A stretch of DNA of 64,000 nucleotides from Methylobacterium terrae (GTDB lineage: Bacteria; Pseudomonadota; Alphaproteobacteria; Rhizobiales; Beijerinckiaceae): contig NZ_CP029553.1 in NCBI RefSeq assembly GCF_003173755.1, positions 2,926,501-2,990,500 on the forward strand, read 5' to 3'. Positions 1 through 7,358 of the stretch are shown here, one piece after another; the first letter of the stretch is position 1; each line of letters starts with the position of its first letter. The notes under the pieces are model-generated. The model was not told the DNA's origin. It did not search any database and saw nothing but the letters and a program-made list of their open reading frames with translations. A program made the translations under genes and the position numbers.

Positions 1-2
1 AG

Positions 3-704
3 GCTGGCTTTTGCGTCGTGCGCGGCCCGGACCTGCTCTGGGGCGGCGATGTGCGGACCTTCGCGCCGCCGGCGGGCCGGTTCGACGGCGTGATCGGCGG
101 GCCGCCGTGCCAAGCCTTCTCGGCGATGAAGCGCCTTAACCCGCGCGCCGGCGAGAAGCACGGCAACATGATCCCGGAGTTCGAGCGGGTCGTGGCCGCG
201 GCGGGCCCGACCTGGTTTCTGATGGAGAACGTGGAGGGCGCGCCGCTGCCGGACGTCCTGGGCTATCGGGTTCATGCTCAGATGCTGCGCCACCACTGGG
301 TGGGCGGCGAGACGAGCCGCCTCAGGCGCTTCAGCTTCGGCACGCGAGACGGCCGCGCGCTGCGCGTCGAGACGCTGGCGCTTTGTCGGCCCGATCCGCT
401 GCCCGCCGTCCTCGCTGGCGGCAACGGTCGCGCGGTGCCGGTCGCGATCGGTGGCAGTGGCAAGCGCAAGAAGACGCTCACCAGCGGCGCCGTCGTCCGC
501 GGCGGCCCGAACCCGGGCGCTCGTGCGTCGTTCGCCGACATGCTGGCCGGGCAAGACCTGCCCGTCGGCTTCCTGAGCGAAGCGCCGTTCAGCGAGTCCG
601 GCAAGAAGCGGATGATCGGCAACGGCGTCCCGCTCGCCATGGGCCGGGCCGTTGCAGCGGCGGTGCGGCGCGCGATCGGCCAGTCGGCGGAGGTGGCGGC
701 GTGA
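3..704 (+). CDS. C-terminal part of a DNA (cytosine-5-)-methyltransferase, cut by window start
   Basis: The reading frame is open to the first base, so the true start lies upstream; a GTG at 18 is only an internal candidate. The protein shows the C5-methyltransferase motif IV loop GGPPCQAFS with the catalytic Cys, an ENV motif VI, and a C-terminal motif X (IGNGVPLAMGRA). The preceding GGDVRTF matches the region before motif IV, so the SAM-binding FxGxG motif I should be just left of the window. The family transfers a methyl group from S-adenosylmethionine to cytosine C5. In phages it usually protects against restriction or modifies the phage genome. No restriction endonuclease lies beside it, which suggests an orphan enzyme. 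Its stop overlaps the next start (GTGA). Confidence 0.88.
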   Translation, partial: AGFCVVRGPDLLWGGDVRTFAPPAGRFDGVIGGPPCQAFSAMKRLNPRAGEKHGNMIPEFERVVAAAGPTWFLMENVEGAPLPDVLGYRVHAQMLRHHWVGGETSRLRRFSFGTRDGRALRVETLALCRPDPLPAVLAGGNGRAVPVAIGGSGKRKKTLTSGAVVRGGPNPGARASFADMLAGQDLPVGFLSEAPFSESGKKRMIGNGVPLAMGRAVAAAVRRAIGQSAEVAA

Positions 705-1570
705 ACCCCTACCTCATCCAGGGCCCCGCCCTCATCAGCTTCAGCGGTGGCCGGACCTCCGGCTACATGCTCAAGCATATCATCGACGCCCACGGCGGCC
801 AGCTGCCGGCGGATGTCCACGTCGCGTTCTGCAACACCGGCCTCGAGCTGCCGGAGACTTTGGACTTCGTGCAGGAGTGCGCGTCGCGCTGGGGCGTCCG
901 GATCGTCTGGCTCGAGTTCGACCCGGAGGCAGAGCACAGCACCCGGATCGTCAGCCACAACAGCGCCAGCCGCAACGGCGAGCCGTTCGACGCCTCCATC
1001 CGCACCCGCAACATGCTGCCCAACCCGGTGATGCGGACCTGCACCATCGACATGAAGGTGAAGCGGCTGCAGGCCTACATGCGGAAGATACTGGGTTACC
1101 CCCAGTACAACAGCGTCGTCGGGCTACGGCATGACGAGCAGAAGCGCGTCAAGCGCATGCACGCCCGCGCCAAATCCAACAAGGATGGCAAAGGGATCAT
1201 CCCCGTGATGCCGCTCGACGAGGCGAAGGTCTCGCGTTGGGACGTCGTTGCGTGGTGGAAGCGGCAGAACTTCGACCTGCGACTGCCGTCCATCAACGGC
1301 AAGACCCCACACGGCAACTGCAGCCTGTGCTTCCTCAAGGCCAAGCGCACTGTCCAGGGGATCATGCGCGAGGCGCCCGCCCTGGCGGACTGGTGGATCG
1401 GCAAGGAGCGCACCGCCCTGCTGGTCGGCGCGACGCAGGATCCGCGGCTCTGCCTCTTCCGGGCGGACCGGCCCTCCTACGAGCGGATGCTGCAGCAGGT
1501 CCGCGATCAGGGCGACATCGAGGACATCGGCGAAGGGGAGGTCGACGATGACTGCGCCTGCACCGACTGA
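701..1570 (+). CDS. PAPS-reductase-like PP-loop ATP pyrophosphatase of phage type
   Basis: The 289-residue product begins at a GTG that overlaps the methyltransferase stop, implying translational coupling. Near the N-terminus it has the PP-loop SFSGGRTSG, followed by FCNTG and ELPET as in the phosphoadenosine-phosphosulfate reductase / ATP-pyrophosphatase superfamily. Further on are RTCTIDMKVK, GLRHDE and the cysteine pair NCSLCFLK; the C-terminus is acidic with a CxC. True assimilatory sulfite-forming reductases sit with cysteine-biosynthesis genes, which are absent here. Such proteins are frequent in phages and islands and are of unclear function; some superfamily members (DndC) take part in DNA phosphorothioation. 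A nucleic-acid modification role with the adjacent methyltransferase is only an inference. Confidence 0.75.
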   Translation: MNPYLIQGPALISFSGGRTSGYMLKHIIDAHGGQLPADVHVAFCNTGLELPETLDFVQECASRWGVRIVWLEFDPEAEHSTRIVSHNSASRNGEPFDASIRTRNMLPNPVMRTCTIDMKVKRLQAYMRKILGYPQYNSVVGLRHDEQKRVKRMHARAKSNKDGKGIIPVMPLDEAKVSRWDVVAWWKRQNFDLRLPSINGKTPHGNCSLCFLKAKRTVQGIMREAPALADWWIGKERTALLVGATQDPRLCLFRADRPSYERMLQQVRDQGDIEDIGEGEVDDDCACTD

Positions 1571-1763
1571 CCTCCTGCCGCTCGAGCCCGAGGCTCCGGC
1601 CGCGCGCCTGATCCGGGCCGCGGTGCCCTGGGCCAACGACAAGACGTGCTCGCTCGCCCTCGCCGAGCTGGACGACGCGGTGGAGGCCTACCAGGGCCAC
1701 CCGCTCGGGTCGGAGGAGGACGCCCCCGACCTCCCCCCTCTTCGCCGCGGAGTAGCGCCATGA
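1548..1763 (+). CDS. Small hypothetical island protein (71 aa)
   Basis: An ATG at 1548 is preceded by a good GGGGAGG ribosome-binding site, and the gene overlaps the end of the preceding gene by 23 bases. The product has a short helical middle segment (KTCSLALAELDDAVEAYQGH) and a proline-rich, acidic tail. No domain is recognised. It overlaps the next start by four bases (ATGA), consistent with one coupled transcript. It could be a regulator or anti-host factor, but nothing in the sequence says so. Confidence 0.55.
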   Translation: MTAPAPTDLLPLEPEAPAARLIRAAVPWANDKTCSLALAELDDAVEAYQGHPLGSEEDAPDLPPLRRGVAP

Positions 1764-2311
1764 CCGAGATCGAGATACCCGCCCTGACCCGTCGCGCCTG
1801 GTGGCCCGAGGCCTACGCCGACGAGAGCATGCCGGCCGGGCGTGAGACGCCATCGGCTTGGCTCTACCAACTGGACGACGGCGCCCGCCGCTATGGCGAG
1901 CGAGATGGCCAGGACTATCCGACGTGGCCGATCGCCGAGGGCCAGACGGTCAAGTTCCTCGCCAGCGACGATCTCGGCTCTTGCCTGCTGATCGTCGAGG
2001 ACGACGGCACTACCCAGTGGGAGCCGCGGCCTCCGGAGGGCGCCTACCTCTACGATCGGGACGACCGCGAGTTCGGCGGCGATGGGCCGGACGACTTCGT
2101 GAAGAACCTGCGGGACTTCGGCATCTTGGAACCCGGGATGCGCATGGTCGTGCGCGTCGAGCGCCTTCAGCCGGATGTCGAGTGCCGGTTCACGACCGCT
2201 GGCGGACCGCCGCGGTTTGTCGCCCTGACGCCGCTGCCGCCGATCGAAGAGGCAACCGAGGCGCCGACCGATCCGGAAATCACCGCGCAACTCGGCCTGA
2301 TGATGGAATGA
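1760..2311 (+). CDS. Hypothetical acidic island protein (183 aa)
   Basis: This gene starts at an ATG overlapping the stop of the preceding gene and ends with an ATGA overlap into the next. The product is acidic and soluble, with no signal peptide or membrane segment. It contains two glutamate/aspartate-rich stretches (for example LLIVEDDG and YLYDRDDREFGG) and a tail rich in proline and glutamate. I do not recognise the family. Its position in the coupled accessory cluster makes a real gene likely even though the function is unknown. Confidence 0.6.
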   Translation: MTEIEIPALTRRAWWPEAYADESMPAGRETPSAWLYQLDDGARRYGERDGQDYPTWPIAEGQTVKFLASDDLGSCLLIVEDDGTTQWEPRPPEGAYLYDRDDREFGGDGPDDFVKNLRDFGILEPGMRMVVRVERLQPDVECRFTTAGGPPRFVALTPLPPIEEATEAPTDPEITAQLGLMME

Positions 2312-2751
2312 GCGCCATGACCGAGATCGTAGACCGGGAGGCCATCCGAGCCCGTGCCCGTGCCGTCCGGCTCGCCACCTGCAAGCACTGGCGCGGCGCC
2401 CTCGCGCAGCCGCCCTGTGCGGCCGGCGTCGATCTGGTCGAGCGCGCTGGTCCGCGCCGGATGGTGGGATGGGGGCTCCGGATCCCATGCTGCGATGCGC
2501 CGGAGCCCGCCTTCGTGTGTGAGCGGAAGGACACGCCAACGCTCGAGCAGGTCGAGGCCCGCGAGCGCGACATGCACGAGAGCTTCGGTCGCGCGCTCGC
2601 GGTTATGGCCGCGATCCCGGCCGACAAGGCGGTCAGCCGCGGCGAGGTGCCGTGCCCGCAGTGCGGCGGCCCGGTCCACTGGGAGCGCTCGCCCGTCAAC
2701 GGCCACGTGCGCGCCGCCTGCGTCGCCGGCTGCGTCTCGTTCATCCAGTAG
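2308..2751 (+). CDS. Hypothetical Cys-rich, probably zinc-binding protein (147 aa)
   Basis: The first ATG overlaps the preceding stop (ATGA); a second ATG three codons later (2317) is an equally possible start. The product carries cysteine groups near the N-terminus (CKHWRG, a later CC pair) and a clear zinc-ribbon-like knuckle near the C-terminus (CPQCGG followed by AACVAGC). This pattern suggests structural zinc binding and possibly nucleic-acid contact. No catalytic motif is visible. It is a member of the same-strand island operon and its function is unknown. Confidence 0.6.
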   Translation: MSAMTEIVDREAIRARARAVRLATCKHWRGALAQPPCAAGVDLVERAGPRRMVGWGLRIPCCDAPEPAFVCERKDTPTLEQVEARERDMHESFGRALAVMAAIPADKAVSRGEVPCPQCGGPVHWERSPVNGHVRAACVAGCVSFIQ

Positions 2752-2786
2752 TCCCCTCCGCCTGACCCGCATCACGAGGCAAGATC

Positions 2787-3539
2787 ATGACCGAGAACAA
2801 AGATAACGCGATGCCTGAGGGCTGGCGCCGCGATACTTGGTATGCCGGCGACAAGGTCGCTTGGTATGCACAGTCTCTGGACGGCAAATCCTCGGCCAAT
2901 GGCGCGTCCGACACGCACGCTGAAGCTCTCTGCGACGCGGCCGAAGCCGCGCGCTACGTCCGAGATATCCGGGAGAACCGTAATCAGCCCGCTGCCCCGC
3001 CCGCCTGGATGGTCGAGGTGGCCAGGGAGGGCGTCGCTCAGGCGCGCGAGTGGCGGGGCGGGCTTGCCGATCACGGATTTGCTCGCAGTGTCCGGGCCGG
3101 ATCGAAGGATGACCACCCCGAGGTCAAGGCCGCTTCTACCGCCCTCCGCCTCGCCCTTGAGCGCGGGCATGTAGTCGAGGTGCAGAAAATCACGACCGAC
3201 AGCTTCGTCTCCGAGGACGACCCGCTGTTCAACCCGATTTGGGATGTCATCAAAGGGTGGGACATCGGAGATCTGGCAAAATACGGCGGGTACTGCGGCG
3301 CAACCGGCGGTCATGTGCGGGCCATCATCCGTGCTGTTCGGGGGGCTGTAGCAGTCCAGACGAAGGCACCGGAGGTGGATCTGGAGGCGGCCTTGGCGAA
3401 AGCCTTCGACGCCGGTCATACGCGCGCTGACGCCAAGATCCGAGGCATCGCAAGGGACGCTTTCGCCGACGGCTTCGATGCCGATCGAGCCAAGGCCGTG
3501 TCCGATCTTCTCTCCACCCTACCGACCCGGGAGGCCTGA
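2787..3539 (+). CDS. Hypothetical island protein (250 aa)
   Basis: An ATG start follows a 35-base gap, and the gene ends two bases before the next start. The sequence looks like a soluble multidomain protein: an N-terminal WYAGDKVAWYAQSLDG segment, a helical AARYVRDIRENRNQ segment, then a longer mixed region ending with repeated ARDAFADGFDADRAK-type helices. The arrangement resembles phage early-region proteins assembled from short modules. I cannot name a family. The gene density around it and the codon phase argue that it is real. Confidence 0.6.
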   Translation: MTENKDNAMPEGWRRDTWYAGDKVAWYAQSLDGKSSANGASDTHAEALCDAAEAARYVRDIRENRNQPAAPPAWMVEVAREGVAQAREWRGGLADHGFARSVRAGSKDDHPEVKAASTALRLALERGHVVEVQKITTDSFVSEDDPLFNPIWDVIKGWDIGDLAKYGGYCGATGGHVRAIIRAVRGAVAVQTKAPEVDLEAALAKAFDAGHTRADAKIRGIARDAFADGFDADRAKAVSDLLSTLPTREA

Positions 3540-3541
3540 TC

Positions 3542-4621
3542 ATGGCCGAGATCAAAATCGACCACGAGTTCAAGTCGCACCCGAACGTGTTCTGGCCGGC
3601 AGCGCGCGGCGAGAAGACCTTCGAGTTCCGGAAAGACGACCGGGGCGGTTATCACGTCGGGCAGACGGTGCGCCTGCGCTGCTACGACCGCGGCGAGTAC
3701 GTCGAGACGCCGCCGCTTGATCGCCGGATCACCAACATCCTCCGTCCAGGCGAGTTCGGACTTCAGGATGGGTACTGCATCCTATCGCTCGCGCCCCAGC
3801 CTGGATCCTCCGTAGGGGGTGATGTGCAGGGTCCTGCCCCATTCCAGCAGCGCGTCGATCCCTGGCTGATCGCCTGCTTCGGCGAGGAGGTCGCCCGCGA
3901 CAAGCAGGAGCGGGCGCATCGCTTCCTGGAGGAGGCGCTGGAGTTGGTGCAAGCCGCCGGCTGCACCGCGCATGAGGCGCATCAACTCGTCGCCTACGTC
4001 TACGGCCGCCCGGCCGGCGAAATGGCGCAGGAGGTCGGCGGCGTGATGACGACGTTGGCCGCGTTCTGCCTCGCGCACGGCCTCGACATGCACGAGGCCG
4101 GCGAAACCGAACTCGCCCGCATCTGGACGAAGGTCGAGAAGATCCGGGCGAAGCAGGCGGCCAAGCCGAAGCATTCGCCGCTGCCGGAGCATGTCGCTCC
4201 CACCCCGTCTGGAGACCTGATCCAGGTGGCGAGGGAGGCTCACGTCGCCGAACTTATCGCCTCTGTTACCGACTTGCTCAACAACAGCCTTGAGCACCCG
4301 ATCGGCGACGAGTACGCGACCCACCCCGACGACAACGACAAGCGGCCGGGCGACAGCCTCGGGAAGAGGCTCTACCGGTCCCGGTGGATGCTGCGGTATC
4401 GCGTGCGCAATGCCTTCCGCGCCCTCCAGTCCACCAGACAGGAGGAAGGGCGCCGTGCTGCGGCTCCTGAAGGGTGGGTTCTCGTGCCTCAAGACCCTAC
4501 AGGGGAAATGCTTGATGCTGCCGTAAAGGGTAGCCGAGCTGATGTCAGCTATGCCGACGTCGAAGAGCTTTGGCCCGCCATGCTCTCAGCCTCCCCGCGT
4601 CACTCCCAGGAGAAGGCGTGA
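3542..4621 (+). CDS. Three-part phage protein: DUF3850 (ASCH-like) + MazG-like + C-terminal module
   Basis: Residues about 5-85 match the DUF3850 pattern: an HEFKSHPNVFW start, GEKTFEFRKDDRG, then a hydrophobic end with GLQDGYCILSL. This is an ASCH/PUA-like fold expected to bind RNA or nucleotide. Residues about 104-205 resemble MazG-like all-alpha pyrophosphohydrolases: RFLEEALELVQ and EMAQEVGGVMTTLAAFC place acidic residues on two helices, as in metal-binding NTP pyrophosphatases. The last 140 residues end in EGWVLVPQDPTGEML, a module common at the C-termini of phage proteins. The fusion suggests nucleotide-pool or RNA surveillance. Domain calls come from motif shape only, and the exact activity is unproven. 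It overlaps the next gene by one base. Confidence 0.7.
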   Translation: MAEIKIDHEFKSHPNVFWPAARGEKTFEFRKDDRGGYHVGQTVRLRCYDRGEYVETPPLDRRITNILRPGEFGLQDGYCILSLAPQPGSSVGGDVQGPAPFQQRVDPWLIACFGEEVARDKQERAHRFLEEALELVQAAGCTAHEAHQLVAYVYGRPAGEMAQEVGGVMTTLAAFCLAHGLDMHEAGETELARIWTKVEKIRAKQAAKPKHSPLPEHVAPTPSGDLIQVAREAHVAELIASVTDLLNNSLEHPIGDEYATHPDDNDKRPGDSLGKRLYRSRWMLRYRVRNAFRALQSTRQEEGRRAAAPEGWVLVPQDPTGEMLDAAVKGSRADVSYADVEELWPAMLSASPRHSQEKA

Positions 4622-4809
4622 TGCAGGGCCTCCTCTACATCCTGTTGGCTGTCCTCGCCTTCGCAATTGTCGCCCTCTGCGGAGGCCTCTGGCTCCTGCA
4701 TAGCGCCATCAACGACGGAAATATTTGGAAGGGCATCGTCGCATCTGGGCTCACCGGCGGTGCCAGCTTCTTCGTGGTCATGATAGGCGGAGGCTTGGCG
4801 GCGCGATGA
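4621..4809 (+). CDS. Small two-helix membrane protein (62 aa)
   Basis: The start ATG shares its first base with the preceding stop. The 62-residue product is almost entirely two hydrophobic segments (roughly residues 3-24 and 38-58) joined by a short polar turn with SAINDGNIWKG. Its size and topology resemble class II holins or small phage membrane proteins. However, no lysin or spanin gene is nearby, so a lysis role is not supported. Its stop overlaps the next ATG (ATGA). Confidence 0.6.
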   Translation: MQGLLYILLAVLAFAIVALCGGLWLLHSAINDGNIWKGIVASGLTGGASFFVVMIGGGLAAR

Positions 4810-5096
4810 GCAACAAGGATCCAAGCCTCAAAGGCAAGTTCGGCGGCAACTGCAACCGTACCGCCTGCCAAACGCCGATCCGCAGCGACAACTGGTTCAA
4901 CACATCCACTCGGGCCTACTATTGCACGCCGTGCGCCCGAGCCATCAATCAATCATCACTCCATTTCGATGGTGTCGAGATCTGCAAGCGCGTCACAGAT
5001 CCGAGCGACCAGCCTCGGTTCCCGTGGAATGAAATTCAGGCTTTCGCCGCCTCCCGCACCGCCCTCGCCAGCACGAAAGACCCCTCTCATGAGTGA
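4806..5096 (+). CDS. Small cysteine-containing phage protein (96 aa)
   Basis: The ATG overlaps the upstream stop by four bases. The N-terminal half has the pattern KGKFGGNCNRTACQ followed by NTSTRAYYCTPCARAIN. I recognise this as a small conserved phage/prophage protein with four cysteines that probably bind one zinc. The C-terminal half is unstructured-looking. Base composition here is less GC-rich than in chromosomal genes. Function is not known. The knuckle-like arrangement would fit a small nucleic-acid or protein adaptor. Confidence 0.65.
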   Translation: MSNKDPSLKGKFGGNCNRTACQTPIRSDNWFNTSTRAYYCTPCARAINQSSLHFDGVEICKRVTDPSDQPRFPWNEIQAFAASRTALASTKDPSHE

Positions 5097-5586
5097 GCAC
5101 CGTCCCATCATGCCTCGGGGGAGTGAGGCGCTTACCTACCGGGAGCTACAGGCAGAGGTCGATCGTCTCCGAGCCGCCCTGGCGGACAGCGAGCGCAAGC
5201 GGGCGGAGGCTGAGGCCGAGATTGCAGCGACCCGCGACCGGCTGCCGGAAAGTTTGCAGAAGGGCAAACTTGAGTTCGGCGTCGCTAATCTCGCAGTTGG
5301 TTACCGCGGCGCCAACGATGCTCGGTGGCGCTATGGCTACGCGATGCGGATGTTGCTGGATTTCGTGGATCGGGCGGCTGGCGAAGGCTACTGCTTTGCG
5401 GAAGAGGAAAGTGGACGCCCGGCAATCGATGCGGCAGATTTGTGCGGCACAGTCGCTAAACTACTTGGCTGCGAGCTGGGAGACAACACATATTTCTTAC
5501 TAATCAAATCGCCAACTGAGCGAGAGCTTGCGCCTTATCTCGTCTCCACCCCCTCACCCCAGGAGATCGCCCGTGACACGGACTGA
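5089..5586 (+). CDS. Hypothetical protein with N-terminal coiled coil (165 aa)
   Basis: The ATG at 5089 overlaps the previous gene by eight bases. Residues about 15-50 form a strongly charged heptad-like helix (LQAEVDRLRAALADSERKRA), a predicted coiled coil that would drive oligomerisation. The rest is a compact alpha/beta-looking region without recognisable active-site residues. The gene belongs to the coupled island operon and overlaps the next start by 14 bases. No function can be assigned. Confidence 0.6.
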   Translation: MSEHRPIMPRGSEALTYRELQAEVDRLRAALADSERKRAEAEAEIAATRDRLPESLQKGKLEFGVANLAVGYRGANDARWRYGYAMRMLLDFVDRAAGEGYCFAEEESGRPAIDAADLCGTVAKLLGCELGDNTYFLLIKSPTERELAPYLVSTPSPQEIARDTD

Positions 5587-5977
5587 CGAGCTGCACGCGC
5601 TGCTGGTGAGGGTGAAAGCTGCCACTCGTGGCGACCGCGATCTTGAGGCGGAACTATTCGCCACACTCGGATGCACGACCATCTACCGCACCAACTATGC
5701 GGACTGGTACTGCCGGTGGCCCAACGACCAAGGCGAATATCGCCTGATGCCGGCGCCGATGTCCTGCGTCGATCATGCCCTCGCGCTCATCGCCCGCCTG
5801 CTGCCGGATTGGGGTGGGCGCGTGTCCTTCGGCAGCACCAGCACCGCACGGCTCTGGCACGGTGAGCGCGCCGACAAAATCCAGGCGCAAGATGGCGCTT
5901 CGCCGGCCCTCGCCCTGATCGCCGCCCTCCTGTCCGCCCTCATCTCGAAGGAGGGCACCCATGCCGAGCATCTTTGA
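5573..5977 (+). CDS. Hypothetical phage accessory protein (134 aa)
   Basis: I chose the GTG at 5573 because AGGAG lies at the right distance upstream; an earlier in-frame ATG at 5528 would give a long proline-rich lead-in inside the previous gene. The product has the layout often seen in small phage proteins: a helical start (ELHALLVRVKAATRGDRDLE), a middle SCVDHALALIARLLPDWGG, and a C-terminal GASPALALIAALL helix. These repeats of AL-rich helices are typical of a phage family of unknown function. It overlaps the next gene. Confidence 0.6.
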   Translation: MTRTDELHALLVRVKAATRGDRDLEAELFATLGCTTIYRTNYADWYCRWPNDQGEYRLMPAPMSCVDHALALIARLLPDWGGRVSFGSTSTARLWHGERADKIQAQDGASPALALIAALLSALISKEGTHAEHL

Positions 5978-6125
5978 GGTCGCCGACCGAGCCGACCGGA
6001 TGGCACGGGCCCGGCTCGTGCGGCGCTTGGGCGCCTTGCTGGCGAAAGTCTGTGGATGGGGCGTTCGGCCGTCGGCAGCCTCCACCCCCGCCCCGACCCC
6101 GCCGAGAGGGGAGGAGCAGCGGTGA
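5961..6125 (+). CDS. Very small hypothetical protein (54 aa)
   Basis: An ATG at 5961 has a near-perfect AAGGAGGG Shine-Dalgarno six bases upstream, inside the end of the previous gene. The frame runs 54 codons to a TGA at 6123-6125 that overlaps the next GTG start (GTGA). The product starts MPSIFEVADRADRMARARL, a basic amphipathic helix, and ends in a proline-rich tail. The perfect ribosome-binding site and coupling on both sides support a real gene despite its size. Confidence 0.6.
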   Translation: MPSIFEVADRADRMARARLVRRLGALLAKVCGWGVRPSAASTPAPTPPRGEEQR

Positions 6126-6622
6126 GCGCAATCATCTCTCCCTGTGGGCTCTATCGCTACCGGCTCGAGCGCAACATTAGCCTCCTGCCCGCACCGTCCG
6201 TCGCCTGGATCATGGTCAACCCCTCGACGGCTGACGCTACCGAGGACGACCATACGATCCGGAAGGTGCGTGGCTTCAGCGAGCGCTTCGGCTTCGGCCG
6301 GATCATCGTCGGCAACCTGTTCGCTTTTCGGGCGACGGATATTCGGGCGCTGCGCACAGCAGCCGACCCGATCGGCCTGGATGCCGGCACGCATCTCCGG
6401 CTCATCATGCGCGATGCCGAGAAGGTCATCGTCGCCTGGGGGCCGCTCGCGAAGCTGCCGCGCCATCTGCGGTCGCGCTGGCACGAAGTCCGCGGCATCG
6501 CCGAGGCACTTTGCGTGCCGCTCTACTGCCTCGGCACGGCGCAGGACGGCCATCCGCTTCATCCGCTGATGCAGCCCTACGACCGGGCTCTGACCGTCTG
6601 GGAGGCCCCTCATGACCGATAG
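6122..6622 (+). CDS. DUF1643 family protein
   Basis: The gene starts at a GTG coupled to the small upstream gene. The 166-residue product has the DUF1643 signature: an early CGLYRYRLER segment, WIMVNPSTAD, a DDHTIRKVRGF helix and NLFAFRATD, then a C-terminal WG and HPLHP segment. DUF1643 proteins are common in phages and mobile elements, and their biochemical activity is unknown. It overlaps the next start by eleven bases. The length is normal for the family. Confidence 0.75.
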   Translation: MSAIISPCGLYRYRLERNISLLPAPSVAWIMVNPSTADATEDDHTIRKVRGFSERFGFGRIIVGNLFAFRATDIRALRTAADPIGLDAGTHLRLIMRDAEKVIVAWGPLAKLPRHLRSRWHEVRGIAEALCVPLYCLGTAQDGHPLHPLMQPYDRALTVWEAPHDR

Positions 6623-7007
6623 CACCAAGGCAGGGCTGCGCGTCCTCGTCTGCGGGGGACGGGATTACGCCACCAAAGACCGCCGGCAGATGCTGGATGT
6701 TGCTTTCAGGCTCGGTGCCTTGAGCGACGAGCGCGGCCCGCTGACGATCATCGAAGGCGGGGCGTCTGGCGCTGATGCGGCAGCCTACTTCTGGGCGACC
6801 ATCTGGGGTGTCGACGTCGAAACGTTCCCAGCCGACTGGGCTCAAGACGGACGGGCTGCCGGGCCAATGCGGAACGCCAGGATGCTCCGCGAAGCGCGGC
6901 CCGATCTCGTGCTCGCGTTCCCCGGCGGACGGGGAACCGCCGACATGGTTCGCCGCGCCCGCGCCGCAGGGGTGCCGGTCGAGGTGGGAGGTGAGCATGT
7001 CGGGTGA
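6612..7007 (+). CDS. SLOG-family (YspA/cpYpsA-like) nucleotide-binding protein
   Basis: This 131-residue protein is a single Rossmann-like SLOG domain. It has a first strand VLVCGGRDY, then EGGASGADAAAYFWA, and the PMRNARML helix with LVLAFPGGRGTADMV. These are the nucleotide- or ligand-binding loops of the DUF2493/YspA group. The wider SLOG superfamily is proposed to sense or process nucleotide-derived ligands and occurs in phages and in defence systems. Nothing here links it to an effector, although the neighbouring DUF1643 gene overlaps it. Confidence 0.75.
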   Translation: MTDSTKAGLRVLVCGGRDYATKDRRQMLDVAFRLGALSDERGPLTIIEGGASGADAAAYFWATIWGVDVETFPADWAQDGRAAGPMRNARMLREARPDLVLAFPGGRGTADMVRRARAAGVPVEVGGEHVG

Positions 7008-7356
7008 GAAGATCCTGCGCGGCCTACGTGAAGCCGTCACCGTTGCGCGCGGTGAAGCCGAGCCAGCGAGAGTGCGCATCATCAAGACCACGACGTTCCC
7101 ATGGCTCTGCGAGGTCAACGGTCGTCCGGTAGTGCCCGGAGCATGGGCTTGCCTGTGCCGCGGCTGCCAAGGAGCTTTGCTTGAATTCGAGAACGCCCGG
7201 CTGCGCCGTGGGCTTGAAGCCGCAGATTATCTGATCAACCGCCTGTCGGCCTGCCATGCCGGCAAAGTCGTTCGCGACCTGGGCGAGGCCACTGCCGCAT
7301 ATGAGGTCTTTCGACCTCGTCCCGCCCCGGTCCCTACTGCTGGAGAGGAGGGCTGA
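6997..7356 (+). CDS. Hypothetical island protein (119 aa)
   Basis: The ATG at 6997 is preceded by GGGAGG and overlaps the SLOG gene by eleven bases. The product is soluble and begins with a helical segment (KILRGLREAVTVARGEAE). It has a small cysteine cluster (WACLCRGCQG) that could bind a metal and a central helix ENARLRRGLEAADYLINRL. The C-terminus is proline-rich. No family is recognised. It is followed two bases later by the excisionase-like gene. Confidence 0.55.
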   Translation: MSGEKILRGLREAVTVARGEAEPARVRIIKTTTFPWLCEVNGRPVVPGAWACLCRGCQGALLEFENARLRRGLEAADYLINRLSACHAGKVVRDLGEATAAYEVFRPRPAPVPTAGEEG

Positions 7357-7358
7357 CG

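Noticed and set aside
701..1570. Assimilatory PAPS reductase (cysH)
   Set aside because: The phage-like context, additional cysteine pair and absence of sulfur-assimilation genes argue against it.
4621..4809. Holin assignment for the two-helix membrane protein
   Set aside because: Topology alone is not enough and no endolysin or spanin gene is adjacent.
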